A DNA stretch of 64,000 bases, taken from positions 23,555 through 87,554 of the forward strand of contig SEFT01000017.1 of NCBI GenBank assembly GCA_004144175.1. The letters are read 5' to 3'. Below, one piece after another: positions 36,805 to 44,665 of this stretch. Position numbers and translations under genes: made by a program. Source of the DNA: Sphingobacteriales bacterium (GTDB taxonomy: Bacteria > Bacteroidota > Bacteroidia > Chitinophagales > Chitinophagaceae). Below the pieces are notes generated by a model, which did no database searches, was not told the DNA's origin, and saw nothing but the letters and a program-made list of their open reading frames with translations. The first letter of the stretch is position 1. Each line of letters opens with the position of its first letter.

Positions 36805-36836
36805 AAGGCAGAACGAGCACGTTCTGCCTTTTTTTC
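36805..36836. terminator. Terminator shared by the 36489 gene and the convergent barrel gene
   Basis: A 10-bp perfect stem (36805-36814 with 36821-36830) with a 6-base loop and a run of T to the right. The left side is A-rich, so it may act both ways. Confidence 0.87.
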
Positions 36837-36855
36837 ACCCATATATACACCCGCT

Positions 36856-37521
36856 CTACTTAATGTGATAGTTCAAACCAAGTTCTACTCCTAGCGTCAT
36901 ATTGTTAGTCGCAGCCCTGTCTTTAGCATACAGTACGAAATCTTTGTCTTCTGCATCTGTAAAGTCATAATCAAAACGTACGCCTGCGTCCAGTGTCAGA
37001 TTTTTAGCCAGGGCAAATCTTGCACCCGCACCTGCTACTGCACCAAAGGTTGTGCTCTTGTAGAAGTCATTCGCATCGTCGATGATTGCATCGCCATCTG
37101 CATTCAAAAATTTCGAACTGGTACGGATGCCGAGCTGAGGACCCAGCTTACCTATGAACGCTACTTTGTGATTAGAATCAATACCTGTATTGTAGGTAAA
37201 CATCAGCGGTATCTTTACATAGTCTACTCTTTGTTTTGTTTCAATGCCTTCGTTGGTAGAGGTCTGCCCCTGCATAGAATACAGTACATCCAGGTTGATG
37301 CCCATATTCTTTGTAAAGTTGTAACCTGCACCTACACCAAATGCTGCTCCGTAGGTAGTTTCTCTTTTATAGTTAGGGTCGTCATTATCATCGCTGTTCA
37401 GCATCCAGTTTGTTTGTGGTATGGCCCTTACGCCAAAGTTGAAACCCTGCTGTGCATTGGCTTTGGTAGCTACTGTTAGTGTAGTAAGTGCTATTGCTGC
37501 GGTCATGAAGATCTTTTTCAT
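36856..37521 (-). CDS. Outer-membrane beta-barrel protein (porin family)
   Basis: 221 residues with a signal peptide (1-23, ending KANAQ). The mature part alternates hydrophobic and polar residues in barrel style: FNFGVRAIPQTNW, AAFGVGAGYNFTKNMGINLDVLYSMQG, and a final strand TLGVELGLNYHIK. It resembles the outer-membrane beta-barrel OMP_b-brl_2 group. Its substrate is unknown. A 13-bp direct repeat lies in its 5' leader. Confidence 0.82.
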   Translation of the reverse strand: MKKIFMTAAIALTTLTVATKANAQQGFNFGVRAIPQTNWMLNSDDNDDPNYKRETTYGAAFGVGAGYNFTKNMGINLDVLYSMQGQTSTNEGIETKQRVDYVKIPLMFTYNTGIDSNHKVAFIGKLGPQLGIRTSSKFLNADGDAIIDDANDFYKSTTFGAVAGAGARFALAKNLTLDAGVRFDYDFTDAEDKDFVLYAKDRAATNNMTLGVELGLNYHIK

Positions 37522-37535
37522 TGTCTGTGTTTTTA

Positions 37536-37561
37536 TTGGTTTTAAATGTTGGTTTTAAATG
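37536..37561. repeat. Tandem 13-bp direct repeat in 5' leader of the barrel gene
   Basis: TTGGTTTTAAATG occurs twice head to tail (37536-37548 and 37549-37561), 15 bases upstream of the barrel start codon on the minus strand. Confidence 0.8.
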
Positions 37562-37863
37562 AGTAAGCTTGTTTGACTTACAGATAGGTACTTCGCAAGC
37601 CGGGTGCCAGACCAACACCAAACGACTACAAAACGGATAGACAACACTACAAGCTGGAAATTTGAAAAACCGAATTGGAAATATGATACAACGAAGCAGA
37701 AAAGACATGTAGCAGCACAACTGCCAAAGTATCAGGACAGTGCATATCACATTCGTCAGTTGTGTGTGACGGAATTACAAATCACGCACACAATGGCATA
37801 ATTCAGTGGCAGATAGATAATATTATATTGATACAGATTGTAGCAAGGTTAAGGTCCACAACT

Positions 37864-37871
37864 TATTTTTG
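37864..37871 (+). promoter_or_regulatory. Candidate -7 box for the YaiO-like gene
   Basis: TATTTTTG matches TAnnTTTG, and a TTG lies at 37838-37840 (23-base spacing, a little long). It is only 9 bases from ATG 37881, so the leader would be extremely short. Confidence 0.3.
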
Positions 37872-37880
37872 TTCTGTAAT

Positions 37881-39143
37881 ATGAGAGGGATAAATTTCTT
37901 CAGCAGGTATCTCTTGTGGATACTATTCTTATTGATAGTAACGCCAGCACTGGCTCAGGACACTACAACTGCCGATGGCTTATATGAAGCCGCACGGAAA
38001 GCGGCATTTGACAACAAAGACTATCCAAAGGCGATCGACTACAGCAAACGCGCATTGGCTATCAGTCCAAATTATACAGACATTAAAGTATTTGTAGGCC
38101 GTATCTATAGTTGGAATAAAGAAGTAGACAGCGCGCGGAAGTATTTTGATGCTGCGTTAGCCGACAAGCAAGATTACGAAGACGCCTACGCTGCCTACAC
38201 CGATGTGGAGTATTGGAACGACAATGATTCGCTGGCTATGATCGTGATAAACAAGGGTCTTACCTACCATCCTCAATCAGTACCATTATTGTTGCGAAAA
38301 GCGAAGGTCCTTGAAAAGACCAGAGACTTTAAAGGCGCTACCATTATTCTTGACTCGGTACTTAGGCTCGATAATGGCAATGCAGAAGCAAGAGCACTAT
38401 CTCAACGCATAAGCGATCATATCTCACTCAACCGGATCGGCATTACGTACGAACATGTATATTTCGATAAACAATTCCCTGATCCCTGGAACTTGGTGAG
38501 TGTAGACTATACCCGCCAGACCAAGGTCGGTTCCATTGGCGGACGCGTAACGTATGCAAACCGCTTCCAAAAGGAAGGGGTACAATACGAAGTGGATGCC
38601 TATCCGCGCTTTTCGCGAAAGTTCTACGGATACCTGAACCTTGGAAAATCGGGAGATAATGATGGTGTGTTCCCTAAGTGGAAAGCAGGAGGCTCGCTAT
38701 ATGCCAACTTACCCAAAGCATTTGAAGCAGAGTTGGGGATCAGATATCTACACTTTACGGACGACCTTTTCTTCTACACGGCCTACATAGGCAAATACTA
38801 CAAGAGCTTCTTATTCGGCGCGAGGGTGTACCTCACACCACAAGCAAGTAATGTATCACAAACATACAGTGCTATGGCTCGCTACTACTATGGCGGCGTA
38901 GACAGATTCATATACCTGGATGCGGGATGGGGCATATCGCCAGACGACCGTGCGGTGAACATTTTGCTGAATGATAAACCTTCCTATAAGCTGCGCACAT
39001 ATAAAGGTGAGCTGGGCTGGAGACATGCTATACGCACATTAAACATCATTACAGCACGTGTTACCTTATTTAACCAGCAGTATCTGGTAGGCCATGTTGG
39101 CAACCAGATACAGTTCAGCATCGGGTACGCACGTCGCTTTTAG
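37881..39143 (+). CDS. YaiO-family outer-membrane beta-barrel protein with TPR repeats
   Basis: 420 residues from ATG 37881. The signal peptide (about 1-24) ends PALAQD. TPR-like repeats cover about residues 28-180 (LYEAARKAAFDNKDYPKAIDYSKRAL...; IDSVLRLDNGNAEARAL). The C-terminal ~230 residues form a YaiO-type barrel, with strands such as VSVDYTRQTKVGSIGGRVTYA and a final FSIGYARRF. TPR-plus-barrel is the architecture of outer-membrane exporters for polysaccharides such as PgaA. It converges with the glycosyltransferase gene (2 bases between stops), so the pair probably serves one polysaccharide pathway. Confidence 0.85.
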   Translation: MRGINFFSRYLLWILFLLIVTPALAQDTTTADGLYEAARKAAFDNKDYPKAIDYSKRALAISPNYTDIKVFVGRIYSWNKEVDSARKYFDAALADKQDYEDAYAAYTDVEYWNDNDSLAMIVINKGLTYHPQSVPLLLRKAKVLEKTRDFKGATIILDSVLRLDNGNAEARALSQRISDHISLNRIGITYEHVYFDKQFPDPWNLVSVDYTRQTKVGSIGGRVTYANRFQKEGVQYEVDAYPRFSRKFYGYLNLGKSGDNDGVFPKWKAGGSLYANLPKAFEAELGIRYLHFTDDLFFYTAYIGKYYKSFLFGARVYLTPQASNVSQTYSAMARYYYGGVDRFIYLDAGWGISPDDRAVNILLNDKPSYKLRTYKGELGWRHAIRTLNIITARVTLFNQQYLVGHVGNQIQFSIGYARRF

Positions 39144-39145
39144 TA

Positions 39146-40582
39146 TTACTTCTTTTTGGCAGTAGTTGGACCAAAGCCCTGGCGTGTCATCTCGCCCCAG
39201 GAGTTTTTCTTCCTGATGATATCGAGATAACCTTTGATAGCTGCCCATACACCAAAAGGATGGAAATAGAACGGTTCAGTAAGGCCAGTCAATAGCAACT
39301 TTGCCATATCGGTACGTCGGCGGTATTGGTTATAAGTCGTCACCTCGATGTAAGCAGCAAACGCAGAGTACATATATCCAAAGCATACAATAAAAACCAA
39401 AAGTGCAATAAATATATTCCAATCTACCATCCCGATTATAGCCATGATCAAAAAGGCAATGAACCCAAAGAACTCTATAAGCGGTGCCAGCATCTCGAAG
39501 AAGAACCAATAAGGATAGCTTACCAAACCTAATACTCCGTAGGTAGGATTAAAGAACATTCGCTTATGGAATTTCAATGTCTCAATCGTCCCCCGGGTCC
39601 AACGGTTACGTTGGCGGCCCAATATCTTGGTGCTTACAGGCGCTTCGGTCCAGCAGAGCGGGTCGGGAATGTATGTTACCCGATAGGGTAACTTGTTCTC
39701 TGCCATATAGCGGCGCATACGCACTACAAGCTCCATGTCTTCACCTACAGTCCTGTGGTCGTATCCACCGGCCTTAATGGCTATCTCTTTATCAAATGCA
39801 CCAAAAGCCCCTGATATCAGCAGTAGTCCATCCATACGCGCCCAGGCCATGCGGCCCAGCAGAAATGCCCTAATGTATTCCAGTGTCTGCATCCTAGCCC
39901 AGTAGTTATCGGGCAAGTGTACTTTTATGAGGCGGCCATCCCTTATTTCGCAGGAGTTGGCTATTCGCACTACTCCACCTGAGGCTATTGTCCGCTTAGT
40001 AGTTTCTTCCAGGAACGGCTTCACCATCTTCAGTATAGAGTCCTGCTCCAGTATGCAGTCCACATCTATACATACTATATAGTCATTGGACGATATATTT
40101 ATACCTACGTTGAGGGCATCGGCTTTACCGCCATTCACTTTATCCACCACCACCAGCTTGCGGTATACGGGGTTCTTGCTTTTATACACACCGCGTACTT
40201 CCTTCGTCTTTATCTGATAGTTTACAAAGAAGTCCACTTTCTCTAGCTCATAACCATCTATCAGCTTTTGCAGACAGTCATCTTTACTCCCGTCATTTAT
40301 AATGACAACCTCCAGGTTGGCATAGAACAGCGACAATAATGAGCGTACATTCTCAATAATAGTGTTGCCTTCATTATACGCAGGTGCCAGTATACTTACC
40401 GAGGGCGCATGTGGCGATGCCACCAGCATACGGTAGTCCGTAAAATTGTTTTTATGCAGATACTCTTCGGTAGCACCTATGGAATATAGGCCGATGAATA
40501 TGTAAAACAGCAACAGCACCACGGAGTAAACAAATATTCCGTACATCAGCAAATCTGCTGCGATATGAAATACGACTTCCAT
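39146..40582 (-). CDS. Processive family-2 glycosyltransferase, membrane-bound
   Basis: 478 residues. An N-terminal membrane helix (about 10-35) precedes the GT2 catalytic domain: APAYNEGNTI, VIINDGSKDD, CIDVDCILEQD (DxD), TVGEDMELVVRM (catalytic ED) and QRNRWTRG, which is the Q(x2)RW motif of processive synthases such as PgaC, BcsA and hyaluronan synthase. Three or four more membrane helices follow. The polymer is unknown; PgaC-like beta-1,6-GlcNAc is one option. Its start overlaps the HEAT gene stop by one base, so they are co-transcribed. Confidence 0.9.
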   Translation of the reverse strand: MEVVFHIAADLLMYGIFVYSVVLLLFYIFIGLYSIGATEEYLHKNNFTDYRMLVASPHAPSVSILAPAYNEGNTIIENVRSLLSLFYANLEVVIINDGSKDDCLQKLIDGYELEKVDFFVNYQIKTKEVRGVYKSKNPVYRKLVVVDKVNGGKADALNVGINISSNDYIVCIDVDCILEQDSILKMVKPFLEETTKRTIASGGVVRIANSCEIRDGRLIKVHLPDNYWARMQTLEYIRAFLLGRMAWARMDGLLLISGAFGAFDKEIAIKAGGYDHRTVGEDMELVVRMRRYMAENKLPYRVTYIPDPLCWTEAPVSTKILGRQRNRWTRGTIETLKFHKRMFFNPTYGVLGLVSYPYWFFFEMLAPLIEFFGFIAFLIMAIIGMVDWNIFIALLVFIVCFGYMYSAFAAYIEVTTYNQYRRRTDMAKLLLTGLTEPFYFHPFGVWAAIKGYLDIIRKKNSWGEMTRQGFGPTTAKKK

Positions 40583-41682
40583 TATACGACTTCGCTTTTT
40601 ACATGTTTTAAAATAGCCTCGTAAGGGGCCGGCGACTGCTGTGCTTTTTGAGCTAATAGCTCACTTCCGCTACTGTATCCTTTATATAATACCCTCGATA
40701 CATCTAGCTTTACCTGGTCGTCTTCGTTTTCCAATTCCTGTAGCAAAAAGGGTAGTTCATTATCTGTAGCAATTGACGTCAGGTTCTGTAGAATGACCTT
40801 TTTATTCTGGGGTGTCTCCTTTGCATACTGTGCTACCAGTAATGCTGCGGTATGGTCGCCTGCAATGTTCGCCAATGTTAGTATAGCCTGCCTGCGCACG
40901 CGGTCATTACTACTGCTCAGTTTTTGTGCCGCTATATCATGTGCATAGAATTGCTGGTATATCTCTGCCAGCTTCAGGGCAAATACTATTACATAGTCGT
41001 TAGAAGAATGCAGCCACGAAGACAGCTGCGCTGCATTCAGGTCCGGGTCAAGCGGCTTTAGCTGCTCAATCAACTTTATCTGCTGCCAGTCTACCAGGCT
41101 TTCGGTAAGCGGGCCTAAAAAGGTAAGGCCCTTAAAACCCTGAAAGCCGATGATGGCTGTCTGGGCCTCCATGCGCACGTATTCGTTCTGGCTATTGGTA
41201 TACTTGAATATCTCATCCTGTATATCCTCCTGCCCCATCATATAAAGCTCATATATGCCTTTGGCTTTCTTGTGCCAGATGAGGCTCTTCATTTTTTTGT
41301 AAGAGTCGCGCTGCAGGTTGAGTTGCATATACAGCCGTACAATGTTCTCAGAGGCCTCGCCCAGTAGGTTCTTTTTCGTATTGATCAACTGGTCGATAGC
41401 TATCTGACGATTGTGCTCCTTCTCAAATTCATCCAGCAGTTCGGGCGTTACATGCACATGCCAGCCTTCGACTGAGGGCTCTATGATGGCGGCGCCTATC
41501 CACTCGTCCAGTATCGATTCGATGTACTGGCGATTGAAGTATCTGCGTTTTTTACGATAGAGATGCACATAGATCATAACGATCATACATGCGCAGCAAA
41601 ACAGAAATAGAAACGCCGTAAAATACAGGCGATCGGCTGTAATGAAATCAAAAAAACTATCCCTCGTTCCTAATGTCCGCAA
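40582..41682 (-). CDS. Membrane-anchored HEAT-repeat protein
   Basis: 366 residues. One membrane helix near the N-terminus (about residues 20-40), then a basic stretch (HLYRKKRRYF), then a cytoplasmic domain with about five HEAT-like repeats, e.g. DRVRRQAILTLANIAGDH and VKLDVSRVLYKGY. HEAT proteins act as scaffolds. The tight link to the glycosyltransferase suggests it regulates or assembles the synthase. I know this pairing from several Bacteroidota genomes, but no function is established. A receiver gene lies 18 bases upstream. Confidence 0.75.
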   Translation of the reverse strand: MRTLGTRDSFFDFITADRLYFTAFLFLFCCACMIVMIYVHLYRKKRRYFNRQYIESILDEWIGAAIIEPSVEGWHVHVTPELLDEFEKEHNRQIAIDQLINTKKNLLGEASENIVRLYMQLNLQRDSYKKMKSLIWHKKAKGIYELYMMGQEDIQDEIFKYTNSQNEYVRMEAQTAIIGFQGFKGLTFLGPLTESLVDWQQIKLIEQLKPLDPDLNAAQLSSWLHSSNDYVIVFALKLAEIYQQFYAHDIAAQKLSSSNDRVRRQAILTLANIAGDHTAALLVAQYAKETPQNKKVILQNLTSIATDNELPFLLQELENEDDQVKLDVSRVLYKGYSSGSELLAQKAQQSPAPYEAILKHVKSEVV

Positions 41683-41700
41683 AAGTCAGCGTTTTGTTAT

Positions 41701-42066
41701 TTAGACATTCTTCAGCAGTCTCTTAATGCGTATGGTAAGCTCTGTAAGGCTAAATGGCTTTGTAACATAGTCGTCAGCACCTAGTGTAAATGCTTCTTCC
41801 ACCACGTGCTCTTGCCCCATAGTAGAAAAAACGATCACAGGAATGTTCTTTTCGGTAATGCTTTTTACCGCGCTCACTATCTCGATGCCCGAAGCATAGG
41901 GCATCATCATATCGGTCAAGACAATATCGGGCATCACAACACTAATCTGCTCTATTGCCTCTTTGCCATCACTACAGCAGATCACCTCAAATCCCTCTTT
42001 CCGGAACTTTAGCGCTACGGTCTTCTGGATCAAAGGATCATCTTCTGCGATCAAAATCTTCGGCAT
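41701..42066 (-). CDS. Stand-alone response regulator receiver (CheY-like)
   Basis: 121 residues from ATG 42066 (MPKILIAEDDPLIQ); a start at 42084 would add six residues. Receiver residues: acidic pair in AEDDP, phospho-acceptor Asp in IVLTDMMMP, Thr/Ser in VFSTMG and Lys in VTKPFS. There is no output domain, so it probably signals by binding a partner, perhaps the HEAT protein next to it. It sits between the synthase module and the signalling block. Confidence 0.9.
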   Translation of the reverse strand: MPKILIAEDDPLIQKTVALKFRKEGFEVICCSDGKEAIEQISVVMPDIVLTDMMMPYASGIEIVSAVKSITEKNIPVIVFSTMGQEHVVEEAFTLGADDYVTKPFSLTELTIRIKRLLKNV

Positions 42067-42165
42067 ACATATCGTTAATGACAATAAAAATACTGTCCCT
42101 TATCAAATAAGAAAAGAAATATTACACTAGCGAAAAAACAATCAGTATAATACTGTAAAAATGAA

Positions 42166-43272
42166 TCACTTACACCATTGAAAGAAAAAACAGCTGCCTT
42201 CGCCCGGCATTGAATCTACCCAAATCTTACCACCCTGTTCTTCCACCAGCACCTTTAGCAGGTTGAGCCCCACACCGGTACTGCTATCTCTACCCGAGGC
42301 ATTATCCGTGGTCTCGAAAAGATTGAAGATGCGTTCGTGATCTCTCTTCTGAATGCCAGGGCCGTTATCTTTTACATAGAAGGTGTAAAAACCATCCGCC
42401 TTATCTTCAACGCCTATCTGTATTTTACCATCAGGCTTGTCATTATACTTTATGGCATTGCTCACCAGGTTTTGGAATACCTGCTGCAGCTTTAGTTTCC
42501 TGGTTTTGAATCTTGGTAAGGTATCTTTTATATAAAGATGAAGATGCTTTGGAGGGTACATCAATTGAATGATCTGCGATACCATTTCATGGGTATCAAC
42601 GTCTTCCGACGTCTGTGCTGAATCTACTTGCCTGGAGTACTCCAATATAGACGTGATCATGTTAGATAAATGATAACTCGCATCCATAGCCATGTTTAGA
42701 TACTCGCTTACACCCGGTGCAGTCTGTACGGCTTCTTCCTCGCGCACCAGCGACAATAGTGATATAACACCTGACAGTGGCGATTTCAAGTCATGGGCCA
42801 CCACATACATAAAACGCTCCAGCTGCTGATTCACCTTATCCTTTTCTGCAAGCGCCTCTTTCAATGCCTTTTGGTAGAAGTACAATTTTTCAAAGACATT
42901 GACCTTTGCCCTTACCACATCTATATCCAATGGCTTCTGCAGGTAATCTACCGCACCTGTTTCAAAGCCCTTCAGCACATAACGATCTTCTTTGTTTATA
43001 GCAGTTACAAAGATGATGGAAAGGTCTTTCGTTTTAGGATTGGATTTTAGTAACTCAGCTACTTCAAAGCCATCCATCTCGGGCATCTGCACATCCAGCA
43101 TTACCAGCCCGATCTCGGGATTTTTTAATGCAATCTTTAAAGCTTCGTTTCCCGACGTAGCTTTAATAAATTTTCTGTTCTGCTCATCAAGAATCTCTTC
43201 CAGCGAAATAAGATTCTCTTCCCTGTCATCGACAAGCAGGATAGTAAACTCTCTGTTAACCTTAGATATCAT
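42166..43272 (-). CDS. Receiver-histidine kinase (N-terminal REC, HisKA, HATPase)
   Basis: 368 residues, no membrane helix. Residues 1-130 are a receiver with Asp60 in VMLDVQMPEMDG. A coiled coil (about 130-150) leads to the phospho-acceptor His160 in VVAHDLKSPL, then the ATPase domain with N-box LVSNAIKYND, G1 VKDNGPGI and G2 GVGLNLLKVL. It would be a soluble kinase whose activity depends on phosphorylation of its own receiver. It lies 2 bases after cheB in an apparent operon. Confidence 0.93.
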   Translation of the reverse strand: MISKVNREFTILLVDDREENLISLEEILDEQNRKFIKATSGNEALKIALKNPEIGLVMLDVQMPEMDGFEVAELLKSNPKTKDLSIIFVTAINKEDRYVLKGFETGAVDYLQKPLDIDVVRAKVNVFEKLYFYQKALKEALAEKDKVNQQLERFMYVVAHDLKSPLSGVISLLSLVREEEAVQTAPGVSEYLNMAMDASYHLSNMITSILEYSRQVDSAQTSEDVDTHEMVSQIIQLMYPPKHLHLYIKDTLPRFKTRKLKLQQVFQNLVSNAIKYNDKPDGKIQIGVEDKADGFYTFYVKDNGPGIQKRDHERIFNLFETTDNASGRDSSTGVGLNLLKVLVEEQGGKIWVDSMPGEGSCFFFQWCK

Positions 43273-43274
43273 GT

Positions 43275-43841
43275 CTATATAATGATGCTATTGATGTAAG
43301 CCGCGATCTCTTCCGGCTTCATTATCATTACTCTCTTATTATATTCAATGCCTGCACTAGGCATGGCACTATATTCTGCTGTATCGGGGTTTTGTACAAT
43401 TCCCTTACCACCTGCATCTATAATATCACACAAGCCTCGTGCTCCATCTTTATTGGCACCGCTTAACAATATTCCCAATGCCTTTTCTCCATACACATCG
43501 GCCACGTTTGAAAAGGTGACGTCGATAGAAGGACGGCTAAAGTTTACAGCCTCAGAATAATCGAGGCTAAAGCTGTAGTCTTCCTCCACCAAAAGATGAT
43601 AATTCTGCGGTGCAAGATACATACAACACTCCTTTATTTGTTCCTTGTCCTCCGGCTCTATTATCGGCTTATTTACCGATAGTATGTTATTCATCTCGCT
43701 TCGCACGTTTCTCATCCGGTGTACAACTAACACAACAGGAACGCAAAAGTTTTTCGGCATACTATTCACAACAGTAATAATGACAGACAATGAGCCTGCA
43801 GAACCTCCTATTACTACAATATCGAATGGCCTTGAACTCAT
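43275..43841 (-). CDS. cheB: CheB methylesterase domain protein (no receiver)
   Basis: 188 residues, only the catalytic domain of CheB. Triad residues: Ser14 in VIGGSAGS, His41 in VVHRMRN, Asp132 in GANKDGARG. Classical CheB has an N-terminal receiver domain; it is absent here, so regulation must come from elsewhere. CheB removes methyl (or amide) groups from chemoreceptor glutamates, but there is no chemoreceptor in this window. One intervening base separates it from cheR. Confidence 0.9.
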   Translation of the reverse strand: MSSRPFDIVVIGGSAGSLSVIITVVNSMPKNFCVPVVLVVHRMRNVRSEMNNILSVNKPIIEPEDKEQIKECCMYLAPQNYHLLVEEDYSFSLDYSEAVNFSRPSIDVTFSNVADVYGEKALGILLSGANKDGARGLCDIIDAGGKGIVQNPDTAEYSAMPSAGIEYNKRVMIMKPEEIAAYINSIII

Positions 43842-43842
43842 G

Positions 43843-44664
43843 TTATCTATGGCGTCTGTAAATTTTATTTAGCATGCTCACAGACTCAAATTTATCCCGT
43901 ATATCTGAAAAAAGTAATGATTCCTTAATGCCCAACGCCAGGTAACCGAGTGGTGCCAGGCTGTCGTGAAACAATTGCATTACCCTGTTTTGAAGGGTAC
44001 GATTGAAATAAATAAGCACATTGCGACAGCATACCAGGTGAAACTCATTAAAGGCAGCATCGGTCACCAGATTGTGTTGCGAGAATATGATGCTTTTTCG
44101 CAGTTCACTGTTCAGGATCGCGTTATCATATCGTGCAGTATAGTAAGACGAGAAGTCTTCCATCCCGCCCGACTGTATATAGTTCTGTGTATAATCTTTC
44201 ATCTGGCTGGTCGACATGATACCCGACATGGCCCGCTCAAGATTGGCTGGATTAATGTCGGTAGCGTATACCCGCGACCTTTTCAATAAACCTTGCTCAT
44301 GCAGCATAATAGCCATCGAATATACCTCTTCACCCGTTGAGCAGCCTGCATGCCATATCTTAATCACCGGGTAAGAAGCAAGTTTGGGCAATACTGTCTC
44401 GCGCATCGTTTTATAGAATTGCGGATCGCGAAACATTTCTGTAACATTTACTGTAACCGATTGCACAAACCACGAAAAGAAGGCAGAATCGTTACTTAAC
44501 CGATACCGGAACTCAGCAATGTCCTTTAACGATGCAGACTGTAAAAAACGCAGTACGCGCCTTTTGAGAGATGCCGACGCATAGTCTGAAAAATCATAAC
44601 CATACTGCGCCTTGATGACATCCAGCACACTCTGAAGCTCGTCTTTTGAAATATCGCTTATCAT
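43843..44664 (-). CDS. cheR: CheR methyltransferase
   Basis: 273 residues, SAM-dependent. N-terminal helical domain (about 1-75), then the SAM-binding motif HAGCSTGEEVYSMAIML, later FHLVCCRNVLIYFN (typical CheR FDlIfCRNVLIYF). CheR methylates chemoreceptor glutamates; the substrate here is unknown since no receptor is nearby. It may act on the hybrid kinase that precedes it with one intervening base. Confidence 0.93.
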   Translation of the reverse strand: MISDISKDELQSVLDVIKAQYGYDFSDYASASLKRRVLRFLQSASLKDIAEFRYRLSNDSAFFSWFVQSVTVNVTEMFRDPQFYKTMRETVLPKLASYPVIKIWHAGCSTGEEVYSMAIMLHEQGLLKRSRVYATDINPANLERAMSGIMSTSQMKDYTQNYIQSGGMEDFSSYYTARYDNAILNSELRKSIIFSQHNLVTDAAFNEFHLVCCRNVLIYFNRTLQNRVMQLFHDSLAPLGYLALGIKESLLFSDIRDKFESVSMLNKIYRRHR

Positions 44665-44665
44665 C

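Larger units (their letters stand above)
37522..37880. other. Divergent intergenic region between two outer-membrane genes
   Basis: A region of 359 bases with no gene. It holds a tandem 13-bp repeat in the leader of the barrel gene, and a -7-like box in front of the YaiO gene at its right end. Otherwise nothing recognised. Confidence 0.5.
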
